A DNA stretch of 64,000 bases from Gemmataceae bacterium (GTDB lineage Bacteria > Planctomycetota > Planctomycetia > Gemmatales > Gemmataceae): contig SIAJ01000014.1 of assembly GCA_009691845.1 (NCBI GenBank), positions 24,181-88,180 of the forward strand. The letters are read 5' to 3'. This document shows positions 46,668-55,206 of this stretch, in pieces (position 1 is the stretch's first letter; each line of letters begins with the position of its first letter). Made by a program: the position numbers and the translations under genes. The notes under the pieces are model-generated. The model had not been told where the DNA came from. It ran no database searches and worked only from the letters and a program-made list of their open reading frames with translations.

Positions 46668-47699
46668 CTATTTCGGTCGCGACATGATCTGGTCGAACAC
46701 TCCGCCCTCCGCGAAGAATCGTTCGTTGGCCGTGTCCCAGTCGGGGGCGATCTCTGTGATCGGGAACAAGTTCTCGTTCGGCAAGCCCGGAAAATACTGC
46801 CGATTTCGTGCGAAGGCCTTCGGGTCGGACGGCCGATAGTGGTGCTTGGCTACGATGTCCTGGGCTTTATCCGTGTACAGGAACTTCATGTAAGCGTCCG
46901 CTGCTGGCTTGGTCCCTTTGCGGCGAGCGTTGACATCGACCACGGCGACCGGCGGCTCGGCACGAATGCTGAGCGAGGGATAAACGATTTCGAGCGCCCC
47001 GCCCGCCTCCTGCACTTCCAGAAAGGCCTCGTTCTCCCAGGTGAGATGCACATGGCCGATGCCACGCTGAGCAAAGGTTGTCGTGGCCCCGCGAGCGCCC
47101 GAGTCCATGACCTTTACGTGCTTGTACATCTCCTTGACGAACGCAAGTGCGGCGGGCTCCGATTTCGTTCGACGCAGTTCCGCACCCCACGCAGCCAGGA
47201 AGCTGAGCTTGCCGTTGCCCGAAGTCTTTGGATTCGGCGTGATGACCTCGACGCCGGGTTGAACGATGTCGGCCCAAGCGCGGATGTTTTTTGGGTTCCC
47301 TTTGCGGACGACGAACACAATGGTGGAGTAGTACGGCAGGGACCGGTGTGGCAGGCGCTCGACCCAGTCGTCGTCGATCAGGCCCCGCTTGCTTACGGCA
47401 CTCGTGTCCGACCAGAGTCCGAGTGTCACGATGTCGGCCTCGAGCCCATCGATCACGGACCGCGCCTGGCTAGCCGAGCCTCCGTGCGACATCTTGATCG
47501 TGAGCTTGATGCCGGTCTGCGCTTCGTAGTCCGCGATGAACTTCTCGTTGACATCTCGCCAAAGTTCGCGACTCGGATCGCAGGCGACGTTCATCAACTC
47601 CGTCGGGGCCTTCTCGCGGACAATGCCCCCGGCCGCAAGCCAGATGGCCGAGCCGAGAACATAGACCGCGATCAAACTGCCGAGAATCTTGCCGAGCAT
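46668..47699 (-). CDS. sbp: Sulfate/thiosulfate-binding protein of the ABC transporter
   Basis: 343 residues. An N-terminal hydrophobic segment (ILGSLIAVYVLGSAIWLAAGG) exports or anchors it in the periplasm. The sulfate-binding family motifs are present: LMNVACDPSRELWRDVNEKFIADYE, IKMSHGGSASQARSVIDGLEADIVTLGLWSD, ITPNPKTSGNGKLSFLAAWG and MDSGARGATTTFAQRGIG, with the Ser, Gly and Arg residues that hold the anion. The first gene of the minus-strand transporter operon. The absence of a recognisable lipobox suggests a soluble or helix-anchored protein. Confidence 0.93.
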   Translation of the reverse strand: MLGKILGSLIAVYVLGSAIWLAAGGIVREKAPTELMNVACDPSRELWRDVNEKFIADYEAQTGIKLTIKMSHGGSASQARSVIDGLEADIVTLGLWSDTSAVSKRGLIDDDWVERLPHRSLPYYSTIVFVVRKGNPKNIRAWADIVQPGVEVITPNPKTSGNGKLSFLAAWGAELRRTKSEPAALAFVKEMYKHVKVMDSGARGATTTFAQRGIGHVHLTWENEAFLEVQEAGGALEIVYPSLSIRAEPPVAVVDVNARRKGTKPAADAYMKFLYTDKAQDIVAKHHYRPSDPKAFARNRQYFPGLPNENLFPITEIAPDWDTANERFFAEGGVFDQIMSRPK

Positions 47700-47892
47700 C
47701 GGCTACTCCTGCCTCTTCAGAGAACTCGCGCTTGTAATCCTTGCAGTCAGAAAAAACAAGCTGATCGCCAAGTTAAACAAAATGATTACTATGTTGAGAG
47801 TATTAATAGTGTTATTGACTCTTGGCAAGTGGAGGCTCATGAAATCCGTCGCACATCGTTCCGGAGCAAGTTCCCGACGTTCTTTGAATAAA
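47700..47892. promoter_or_regulatory. A/T-rich divergent promoter region of the sulfate transporter
   Basis: 193 bp between the binding-protein gene and the COG2509 gene, with a strongly A/T-rich core at about 47770-47820 in a GC-rich window. Short inverted half-sites ACTAT (47788-47792) and ATAGT (47806-47810) lie 13 bp apart within it. A sulfur-responsive regulator site is possible but not recognised. Frames that translate this region are not believed to be coding. Confidence 0.4.
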
Positions 47893-47901
47893 ATGTCCCT
47901 T

Positions 47902-49512
47902 ATGCCTCTCCGTGTCTCCAACGTCCGCCTTTCAGTCGATGCTCCCGAGTCCGGGCTGAAGGAGCGGTTGGCTCTCAGCTTGAACGTGCCTGGGGGCGAG
48001 ATTCGCGAATGGCGGATACTTCGCAAGTCGTTGGACTTGCGCGACAAACACGACATTCAGTTTGTCCATACTGTCGAAGTGCTGGTGCCGGAGGCGGACG
48101 AGAAGCGCATTCTCGAACGTGCTCGCAAGCAGTCCAATCAGGTCGAAGCGTTTGTCGATGAGCCGTTTCGTTTGCCGGACTCCGGAGCCGAACCGTTACG
48201 TCATCGACCCGTTGTCATTGGCTCCGGGCCGGGTGGGCTGCTCGCCGCATATTTCCTGGCGGAATGGGGTTATCGCCCGATCGTTCTCGAACGGGGCACG
48301 CCAGTCCACGAACGCATTCGCGATGTGCAGACCTTTGATTCGGGCGGCCGGTTCGAGCCCGAAAGCAATTATCTCTTTGGCGAGGGCGGGGCCGGCACCT
48401 TCAGTGATGGCAAGCTCACCTGCCGTGGCACGGGGCCGGATGTGCTTCGCGTCCTGGAATTGTTCGCGGAGTGCAAGGGTCAGCAGCCGGGCAAGCCATC
48501 GATTCTTTACTATCACCGTCCGCATCTTGGCTCGAACCGTTTGCCGGCCGTGGTCAAAGCGATCCGGCGGAAGATCGAATCGCTCGGCGGCGAAGTGCGT
48601 TTCAAGACCCGCGTCGAGGATTTGCTCATTCGCGATGGCAAGTTGGTCGGCCTGGCTACGTCGAGTGGCGAAATCCCAGCCGATCTCGCGATTTTGGCCA
48701 CCGGCCACAGTGCCCGCGATGTCTACACGATGATTGTGAACCGTGGCGTGCCGGTGGTCCAGAAGCCGTTTCAGATCGGTGTGCGCGTCGAGCATCCGCA
48801 AGAACTCGTCAATCGCATGCAGTTCGGGGCACGACCTTACGAGGAGCAACTCGGCAACGCCGACTACTCGCTAGTGGTGAAGGGCTTTGCCGATGTGTTC
48901 ACGTTCTGCATGTGTGCGGGTGGGCACATCATCCCCAGCGTTTCGCAGTCCGGCTATTTTGGCACGAACGGGATGAGCCTCTCGAAGCGGGATTCGCCGT
49001 ACGCGAACAGTGGCCTCGTCGTGACCTTGCCAACAAGCGAGTTCGGGGCCGATGATCCGCTGGCTGGGATGCGAGTTCAAGAACTGTATGAGAAGCGTGC
49101 GTTTGAACTCGGCCGCGGCGAATACTCCTGCCCGGTTCAACGGGCAACGGACTACTTGCAAGGGACTCGTTCGTCGTCGGTTCCCCCGTTTAGCTACCCA
49201 CGCGGGGCCGTGACCGCGAACCTGAATGAGGTGCTTCCCCCGTACATCGCGAAGGCATTGCTCGCCGGCTTGCCACGAATGGATCAAGCCTGGCGAGGAA
49301 AGTTTCTGCGCGATGCGGTGTTAGTTGGACCGGAGTCTCGCGGCAGTTCACCGGTCCGTATTGTTCGCGATGAGTCGTCACGCGAGTCGCCGATTCACGG
49401 GCTGTATCCCGTGGGTGAAGGAGCGGGCTATGCCGGAGGCATCGTGAGTGCTGCGGTGGACGGAGTAAGAACGGCCCGCGCGATTATTGGTCGCTTTGCC
49501 AAGAGCGGGTGA
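47902..49512 (+). CDS. FAD-dependent oxidoreductase of the COG2509 type
   Basis: 536 residues from the ATG at 47902 (MPLRVSNVRLSVDAPESGL); ATG at 47893 is an alternative. The N-terminal region (to about 90) has the family's small domain with ILRKSLDLRDKHDIQFVHTVEV. The FAD-binding motif follows: RPVVIGSGPGGLLAAYFLAEWGYRPIVLERG, cited in part (GxGxxG at about 104-109). Further blocks are EGGAGTFSDGKLTCR, ADLAILATGHSARDVY, FCMCAGGHIIPS and a C-terminal GLYPVGEGAGYAGGIVSAAVDGVR. This family of flavoproteins is widespread and uncharacterised in detail; cytosolic. It diverges from the sulfate transporter operon. Confidence 0.88.
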   Translation: MPLRVSNVRLSVDAPESGLKERLALSLNVPGGEIREWRILRKSLDLRDKHDIQFVHTVEVLVPEADEKRILERARKQSNQVEAFVDEPFRLPDSGAEPLRHRPVVIGSGPGGLLAAYFLAEWGYRPIVLERGTPVHERIRDVQTFDSGGRFEPESNYLFGEGGAGTFSDGKLTCRGTGPDVLRVLELFAECKGQQPGKPSILYYHRPHLGSNRLPAVVKAIRRKIESLGGEVRFKTRVEDLLIRDGKLVGLATSSGEIPADLAILATGHSARDVYTMIVNRGVPVVQKPFQIGVRVEHPQELVNRMQFGARPYEEQLGNADYSLVVKGFADVFTFCMCAGGHIIPSVSQSGYFGTNGMSLSKRDSPYANSGLVVTLPTSEFGADDPLAGMRVQELYEKRAFELGRGEYSCPVQRATDYLQGTRSSSVPPFSYPRGAVTANLNEVLPPYIAKALLAGLPRMDQAWRGKFLRDAVLVGPESRGSSPVRIVRDESSRESPIHGLYPVGEGAGYAGGIVSAAVDGVRTARAIIGRFAKSG

Positions 49513-49602
49513 AATTCTCGCGAATCTGGAACCAGGCACTTGTAGTCACAACCCATATTCGGATAAGCTGTTACGGAGACTCGCCCGCATCGGAATTACC
49601 CC

Positions 49603-50898
49603 GTGAAACAACTTCTCTCCGCCGGCGTCGCCGGGCTCGTACTCGTTGTCGCCGTGGCCTTGTCGCAACAGGCCCCGAAGAACCCCGACTCCAATACTTC
49701 GGCTCTGAAGATCCAGAGCGAAGACCGAAATCCCTGGACGAACCTTCGGCTCAACAACGCCCCCGAGGACTTTCAGTTCGCCATCGTTTCCGATCGAACG
49801 GGAGGCCATCGCGAGAAGATCTTTTCCAAGGCCATCGAACAACTGAATCTGATGCAGCCGGAATTTGTGCTTTCCGTGGGCGACTTGATCCCAGGATATT
49901 CCAAAGACCGCGAAAAGGTGCTCGATCAATGGAAGGAGTTTCAAGGCTTCACTTCCAAGCTGCAAATGCCGTTCTTCTATGTGCCTGGCAACCACGATGT
50001 GACCAACGAGGAGCAGGAGAAGATTTGGCAGGAGAAATTCGGCCGCCGCTATTACAGCTTCAACTACAAGGGCGTGCTGTTCTTGATCCTCAACTCGGAT
50101 GATCCTTCCGAGTCGTCAAAAATGTCGGAAGCACAAGTGAAGTGGGCAAAACAAGTGCTGGCCGAAAATGTCGAAGCTCGCTGGACGATCATCTCGTTCC
50201 ACAAGCCGATCTGGACTGGCGACAACGAGAAGAACGGCTGGGGCGAAATTGAGAAGACTCTCGCTGGTCGCAATTACACGGTCTTTTGCGGCCACGTGCA
50301 TCGCTATCAGAAGTATGTTCGCAATGGCATGAACTATTACCAACTGGCCACGACTGGCGGCGGCTCACGTCTGCGGGGTGTCCGCTACGGGGAGTTCGAT
50401 CACATCGTTTGGGTGACGATGAAGAAGCCTGGGCCCGTGCTGGCGAACATCATGCTCGATGGCATCCTGCCTGAGAATCTTCAGCTTCCAGAAACACACG
50501 AGCCTGTCACGGTGCTCGATCGCAAGGCCACGCATCCGGCACGTGGTTTCGTTTATCTCGAAGGTGTGGCCGCGGCCGGGGCGACCGTTGGCTTCCACTT
50601 GAAGGAGGCCGGCAAGAAAGCGCCGCGATTCCTTGGCGACGCGGTCGTCGAGGGGGATGGTTCGTTTCTCGTCAGCAGCTATGCAGCCTTCGATGGTCTT
50701 CCCGCCGGCGACTATGCGGTCACGGTCAATTTCGACGGGCGGTACGGTCCCGTCGGGGAGAAGAAGGGCTTGATGCCCGTGAAGTACACGAAGGCAGATA
50801 CCACGCCGTTGACGGCCACCGTGAAATCCGGCACGAACGAATTCACGTTGGATGTCCGGGCAGATGCGATGACGGATGTGCCGGTCGAGAAGAAGTGA
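49603..50898 (+). CDS. Secreted metallophosphoesterase
   Basis: 431 residues with a signal peptide or N-terminal anchor (MKQLLSAGVAGLVLVVAVALS). The calcineurin-like motifs are complete in order: FAIVSDRTGGH (first Asp), VLSVGDLIPG (GD), YVPGNHDVTNEEQ (GNHD), IISFHKPIWTG (His) and VFCGHVHRYQKY (GHxH), which bind a two-metal centre. The C-terminal 120 residues form a separate beta-rich domain (ARGFVYLEGVAAAGATVGFH, YAVTVNFDGRYGPVGEKKG). Substrate, a phosphomonoester or diester, is unknown. It stands alone; the EamA gene is convergent. Confidence 0.9.
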   Translation: MKQLLSAGVAGLVLVVAVALSQQAPKNPDSNTSALKIQSEDRNPWTNLRLNNAPEDFQFAIVSDRTGGHREKIFSKAIEQLNLMQPEFVLSVGDLIPGYSKDREKVLDQWKEFQGFTSKLQMPFFYVPGNHDVTNEEQEKIWQEKFGRRYYSFNYKGVLFLILNSDDPSESSKMSEAQVKWAKQVLAENVEARWTIISFHKPIWTGDNEKNGWGEIEKTLAGRNYTVFCGHVHRYQKYVRNGMNYYQLATTGGGSRLRGVRYGEFDHIVWVTMKKPGPVLANIMLDGILPENLQLPETHEPVTVLDRKATHPARGFVYLEGVAAAGATVGFHLKEAGKKAPRFLGDAVVEGDGSFLVSSYAAFDGLPAGDYAVTVNFDGRYGPVGEKKGLMPVKYTKADTTPLTATVKSGTNEFTLDVRADAMTDVPVEKK

Positions 50899-50905
50899 GT
50901 TCGCT

Positions 50906-51853
50906 TCAGGCGAGCGGTGCTCCGTAAGGAGCACCGCTCGCCCTTCGGCCCGGAATATACCGATACGCCAGTGCCCCAAGAATGAGCAGGCCCCCGATCC
51001 ATGTCGCTTCTGGCGGCGTGTCCGTCTCGGGCGAAATCAGGTAAGCCCACAGCGGATTCAGTAGCGGTTCCAGCAGGCTGATGGCACCTGCTTCCTGCGG
51101 GCTTACCGACCGCAATCCTCGGGCAAATAGCCAATAGGGCAATCCCATCTGCACACAGCCGAAGATGGACAGCAAGAGAAGTTGCCGCCAGGTCGGCGTT
51201 GTGAGCCATTCGAACCAGTAGGTCGGCCCCCAAATCACACATACCGCCAGGGCAAGACAGAAAGCGCTTCCCAGATGGTTCTGGGCGATTAGCCATTGCG
51301 GCGACTCATCGCGCATGGCTCGCAGGCACAGGATGATGAACGCATAGGTGATGCCGCTGCCAAGCCCCATCAGGGCGACATCGATTCGCCCGCCAATATC
51401 CTCGCTCCCTGCAACGATCACGATCATGCCGGCCATGCCGATGAGTAGAGCGATCAAGCTCTTTCGATCGGCCACCTCGCCCAGCACAAATACGGAGACA
51501 AGGAAGACGAAAAATGGGGCTGAATTTTGGAGCAAGATCGCATTCGCGGCAGTGCCCAGCGCCATCGCGGACAGGAACAAAGCATTCATCACCGCAAAGG
51601 TCACCACCATGGCGGGCATCAACGGTCGAAAGCGGATGTCCCGCCTTCGCAATATTGGCACCAGAAAAAGGCCAGCGAATAGCGCCCGAAAAAATGCGAT
51701 CTGTAAGGGGGTCAATTTCGGATCGTGAACTACAAGAGGGGTCGGATTCTGAAGCAAACGGGTGAGCATCCCGCTCAGGCTCCAGAGAATCGACGCAAGC
51801 ACGATGCACCATCGGCCGTTAATTGCGGAATGAGTTTGGCTTGGCGAGGACAT
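50906..51853 (-). CDS. EamA/DMT family transporter
   Basis: 315 residues with about ten transmembrane helices and two EamA repeats, first starting WCIVLASILWSLSGMLTRLL and second around MGLGSGITYAFIILCLRAM. LGTAANAILLQNSAPFFVFLVSVFVLGE carries the conserved EamA end-of-repeat pattern, repeated as AGAISLLEPLLNPLWAYLI. DMT transporters export or import small metabolites; the substrate is unknown. The last eleven residues (ASGAPYGAPLA) are encoded by a hairpin repeat and are unlikely to be part of the fold. Confidence 0.9.
   Translation of the reverse strand: MSSPSQTHSAINGRWCIVLASILWSLSGMLTRLLQNPTPLVVHDPKLTPLQIAFFRALFAGLFLVPILRRRDIRFRPLMPAMVVTFAVMNALFLSAMALGTAANAILLQNSAPFFVFLVSVFVLGEVADRKSLIALLIGMAGMIVIVAGSEDIGGRIDVALMGLGSGITYAFIILCLRAMRDESPQWLIAQNHLGSAFCLALAVCVIWGPTYWFEWLTTPTWRQLLLLSIFGCVQMGLPYWLFARGLRSVSPQEAGAISLLEPLLNPLWAYLISPETDTPPEATWIGGLLILGALAYRYIPGRRASGAPYGAPLA
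50909..50942. repeat. Hairpin repeat forming the end of the EamA gene
   Basis: Perfect 15-bp stem, arms 50909-50923 and 50928-50942 (GGCGAGCGGTGCTCC / GGAGCACCGCTCGCC), loop GTAA. It lies inside the last codons of the minus-strand EamA gene and encodes its tail, ASGAPYGAPLA. A related sequence, GGCGAGCGGAACTCCGTAGGG, occurs at 36919-36939. Confidence 0.75.
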
Positions 51854-51861
51854 GGGGCGGA

Positions 51862-53187
51862 TCAGTTGCCCCAGAGGAAGTGGAGGATTGTCGATACCGT
51901 TGCAATCAGCACGATGGCCACGCCGATTCCAAGACCGACCACCGCGAGGCCGCTACGCGCCTTCTTGGTTTTTTTTTCCGGTGGAGGAGGTGCCTTGTGT
52001 TTGAGGCCGCGGAATTCCTCAAACGTCTTGTAGTGTCGGCACGTCTTCTGCCCGGCCTTCGCCAGGAAGAACTCATCGGGAAGCACGCGTTCCTGAAACC
52101 ATTGGACAATGTCCTCAGTCCGGGCGCGGCCACGCTTCCAACCCGAGCCGTGACGATATTGATAGATCCAGATCGGCCCGTCCTTCAGTACTCGTTTTTT
52201 TCGAGCCACTTTCATGTCCGGCCGGGTGATGGCCAAAGCCATTTCCGTCTGGAGCGAGGAAGCAGCCGGCTGGTTTTCTCCGGCAAGTCCAGACGCAGTC
52301 AAGGCGTCGACCAACTGAGAGACCGTCTGAAAGCGCTCCTTGGGCGTGCGTGCCAAGAGCTTGGCCAGGATGGCGTCGATCCCTCGGGGAAGGTTCGGAT
52401 TGAGGTGGCTGGCGCGAACAAACGATCCGTCCTCCTTCAATCGCGCGATCTCGGCAATGTTCTTGCCGGGAAAGGGAACTTGGCCCGTGACCAGGTGGTA
52501 GAATGTTGCCCCGAGCGAAAACAGATCGCTGCGGGGATCGACCAGACTGGCATTCAGGCTTTGTTCCCAGGGCATGTAGAACGGAGTGCCAATGCCCTGA
52601 TCGAATAACGTCAACTCCAAAGTTTTGTCGAGTTTCTTCGCCACGCCAAGGTCCGCGAGTTTCGCCCGACCATCCTCCGCGATCAGGATGTTGCCCGGCT
52701 TCACATCGCGATGGACGTAGCCACGGTGGTGAAGTTCTTCGAGGGCCAGCGCGACATCGAGGATCACTTGAGTTGCTTCCGAGACCGGAAGAGGGCCAGT
52801 CCGTTCGAGTCGTGCCTGGCCGCTTTGGCCGCGAACGTATTCCATCACGAAGTAGCGAACGCCGGTGTCCGGATCTTGGCCGTGCTCTAGAGAACGTACG
52901 ATGTTCGGATGAGCGAGCTGCTCGCCGAGTTCTGCTTCACGCTGAAACCGTTGAACGTAGGCCGAATTCCGGGCGAGATCGTCGGGAAGGATTTTCACGG
53001 CCACGGGAGAATGCCTGGCCTGGTCGTAAGCGAGATAGACCTCCGACATTCCGCCAACACCCAGACGGCGCAAGAGCCTTAGCCCACCGATCATCTTTCG
53101 GAGCGGTGCAGGAGCCAGATCGTCATCCTGGCTGCGTCGGAGTCTTGGCTTCGTTATTGACAAGGTGGCCACAGCATTCACCTTCAT
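51862..53187 (-). CDS. Serine/threonine protein kinase with C-terminal membrane anchor
   Basis: 441 residues from the ATG at 53187 (MKVNAVATLSITKPRL); an earlier in-frame ATG at 53232 is possible. Hanks-type kinase domain, about 34-300: glycine loop LGVGGMSEVY (42-51), VAVKI with K65, E84, catalytic loop YVHRDVKPGNIL (D161) and the metal-binding motif DLG (179-181; DFG in most kinases), then GTPFYMPWEQ. A region at about 335-395 (GPIWIYQYRHGSGWKRGR, IVQWFQERVLPDEFFLAK) is an accessory domain. LAVVGLGIGVAIVLIATVST near 415-437 is a membrane helix, placing the kinase in the cytosol at the membrane. A kinase of this layout is common in Planctomycetes. Substrates unknown. Confidence 0.92.
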   Translation of the reverse strand: MKVNAVATLSITKPRLRRSQDDDLAPAPLRKMIGGLRLLRRLGVGGMSEVYLAYDQARHSPVAVKILPDDLARNSAYVQRFQREAELGEQLAHPNIVRSLEHGQDPDTGVRYFVMEYVRGQSGQARLERTGPLPVSEATQVILDVALALEELHHRGYVHRDVKPGNILIAEDGRAKLADLGVAKKLDKTLELTLFDQGIGTPFYMPWEQSLNASLVDPRSDLFSLGATFYHLVTGQVPFPGKNIAEIARLKEDGSFVRASHLNPNLPRGIDAILAKLLARTPKERFQTVSQLVDALTASGLAGENQPAASSLQTEMALAITRPDMKVARKKRVLKDGPIWIYQYRHGSGWKRGRARTEDIVQWFQERVLPDEFFLAKAGQKTCRHYKTFEEFRGLKHKAPPPPEKKTKKARSGLAVVGLGIGVAIVLIATVSTILHFLWGN

Positions 53188-53324
53188 GCTGTTAGTTGCG
53201 TCCTCGAGGAGACCCGCGAGTCGGCGGGGCACCTTCCGTGATTGCAGGGAGGTGTTTTCGGGTGCTCATTTCAATCCTACTATGTTCTTCGCCTCGAATG
53301 CAGGATTCTTCCGGAAATCTCTGA

Positions 53325-54656
53325 TCAAGGCGATCGTGTCGAGGATTCTGCCTGCTGTCCCTCCGACTCAATCCGCACGGGCAGTGTGCGTGGGCGGTCC
53401 TGCTCGGCCGCCATTTTCATCGCACGCGGGATTTCGCGAATGAACTCGGCAGGGGGCAACTCGGACATCGTGGCGACCTCCTCGAGTCCCTCCGGTATCA
53501 GGACGAGCCGGGCACGCTCCAGGAGAAATCCCTCCTTGAGTTCCGGGCGGCCATGCTTGCGCAGAAAGTCTTGCTTGGCATGGCCGGCCGTTTTTGCGAA
53601 TCGCGTCAAGCTGGCGAGCTTTTTCAGGAACAACTCGCTGGTGATGGGTCGCCCGCCCAGCATCTGGGCGAGGCGGGGCAAATTCACTCCGACTTGCACC
53701 AGCGTAGCCGGGGTCTGACGATCCAGGCCGGGACCAAGACGAACCGGACTTCGGGGCCGATCCAAAACGACGACGAGTCCAGGATTCGCCATGGGTTCCG
53801 ACAATTCGTTGGCGTGCCAAAAGATAATCACCCTACCCAGGGGACCTTGCTGAGCCAAGCCACGTGCGATCGCCTGCCGCCGCCCACGACTGTCTGGCCC
53901 GTTCCCTTGGAATAATGGGCCCGTGCCTTCTGACAGGCGAGGCGGCGGGCTTTCGGCGTTTAGATTCAAGATCACATCCACATCAAGTAATTCGCTCGCC
54001 AGACTTACTTCCTGAACATACCGGCTTGCCAGTTCGGCTGGTTCGCCGGGCCAACAGGCGAGTTCATGTTCCGGGCTATCGACCGCGATGAAATCTCCCG
54101 CGAGGTTACCAACCTCTTGCAATGATTGCTGGACCCAACCGAGAGTGATGTTCGCAGTGATCCCCGCGAGTTCGAAGGGCGCTCCCAAGCCCCCGATGCG
54201 CAGAAGTCCCTCTCGATGGGCCGACGCTAATTCAGCGGGATAAACCTCAGCGAGGCTGAACGAAGTCAGCCGGTCCGTAGCGGCCTGCCTTCGATTCCAA
54301 TATGCACTTTCGTTGGCCTGGAGCCAACCTGGCCAACTCTTCTTCAGAATGGGCTCTTTCACGATCCGAACGGGCGTCTTTCGTTCCCGATACGCTCGTG
54401 CCAGGGCCGGGTGCCCGAGTTCTCTCACGATTTTTTCGGTTATCTCCGCGATCTCTTCTCCGGTTGTAGTCGTACCTTCGCGGTCTACCGAGAGAAAGTG
54501 CAAGACTCCCTCGGTCAACTCTCGGGCGAGTAAGGGATCGCCCACCCCGATCCGTTCTGCCACGGCAAACAGCGAACGCGTAATTTGCTCGGGCTCGAAC
54601 GGCTCAAGCGTGCCATCCCGGCCACAAACGTTCTCAGGCAGCAGGCCACGTTCCAC
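53325..54656 (-). CDS. ATP-cone protein resembling a shortened anaerobic ribonucleotide reductase
   Basis: 443 residues. Residues about 10-95 are an ATP-cone: VCGRDGTLEPFEPEQITRSL and TTGEEIAEITEKIVRELG, then HPALARAYRERK. The remainder has an NrdD-like order: NESAYWNRRQAATDRLTSFS, then VYPAELASAHREGLLRIGGL, where class III reductases have an AHxxGDIHIHDL block. The usual metal/glycyl-radical end, including the RVCGY-type Gly box, is absent; the protein stops after DRPRTLPVRIESEGQQ. Typical NrdD has about 700 residues. It may be a non-catalytic dATP/ATP sensor or a derived relative (inference). It is encoded 137 bp upstream of the Ser/Thr kinase on the same strand and may be co-transcribed. 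Confidence 0.65.
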   Translation of the reverse strand: MERGLLPENVCGRDGTLEPFEPEQITRSLFAVAERIGVGDPLLARELTEGVLHFLSVDREGTTTTGEEIAEITEKIVRELGHPALARAYRERKTPVRIVKEPILKKSWPGWLQANESAYWNRRQAATDRLTSFSLAEVYPAELASAHREGLLRIGGLGAPFELAGITANITLGWVQQSLQEVGNLAGDFIAVDSPEHELACWPGEPAELASRYVQEVSLASELLDVDVILNLNAESPPPRLSEGTGPLFQGNGPDSRGRRQAIARGLAQQGPLGRVIIFWHANELSEPMANPGLVVVLDRPRSPVRLGPGLDRQTPATLVQVGVNLPRLAQMLGGRPITSELFLKKLASLTRFAKTAGHAKQDFLRKHGRPELKEGFLLERARLVLIPEGLEEVATMSELPPAEFIREIPRAMKMAAEQDRPRTLPVRIESEGQQAESSTRSP

Positions 54657-54696
54657 TCAAGTCTCCTGGGTCCCCGTCCTTATTATGATAACTCGT

Positions 54697-55080
54697 ATGC
54701 CAGCAAATCTTACAGTCTTCTACGATGGCTTGTGTCCGCTGTGCTCGCGGGAGATTGAACATTATCGGCGTCGCGTGACCGCAGGCGCAGTGGAATTCGT
54801 GGATATCGCGAAGCCGGAGTTCGACGCGCTCGCTTTGGGACTCAATCCCGTCCAGGTCCATCGGCACATCCATGCCCGCGTCGGCGGTCAGTTCGTCACC
54901 GGCGTCGATGCTTTTCGAGAACTTTGGGGGGTGATTCCGGGCTTCCGCTGGCTGCGCTGGGTCACTGGCTTGCCGGTTGTTTATCCCGCCAGCAAGGTTT
55001 TATACGCCATCTTCGCCCGGCTGCGGCCATTGCTCCCCAAGCGAAAATGGAACTGTTCGGGCGGACAGTGCCGGGTTTAA
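54697..55080 (+). CDS. Thiol-disulfide oxidoreductase DCC family protein (DUF393)
   Basis: 127 residues from the ATG at 54697 (MPANLTVFYDGLCPLCSREI); ATG at 54685 is an alternative. The defining motif DGLCPLC (10-16), a CxxC active-site-like pair, is present, followed by VEFVDIAKPEFD, HARVGGQFVTGVDAFRELWGVIPGFRWL and a hydrophobic end VVYPASKVLYAIFARLRPLL, all typical of DCC/DUF393. Role is not established; some relatives act on thiols. Divergent from the ATP-cone gene. Confidence 0.9.
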   Translation: MPANLTVFYDGLCPLCSREIEHYRRRVTAGAVEFVDIAKPEFDALALGLNPVQVHRHIHARVGGQFVTGVDAFRELWGVIPGFRWLRWVTGLPVVYPASKVLYAIFARLRPLLPKRKWNCSGGQCRV

Positions 55081-55206
55081 CGCTGGCTTAACCTTCCAGT
55101 TGGCTACAATTGATGATGTCGTCCGATCGGGCCTTGAGGCTCAATCGCACTCGCGTTAACCTGACTGCAACCCAGCCGATCGTACCCGCCCAATTCTTGA
55201 GGCCGC

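Noticed and set aside
47700..47892. Coding upstream of the COG2509 start
   Set aside because: The frame is open but the sequence is A/T-rich and lacks the family N-terminus, which starts at MPLRVSNVRL.
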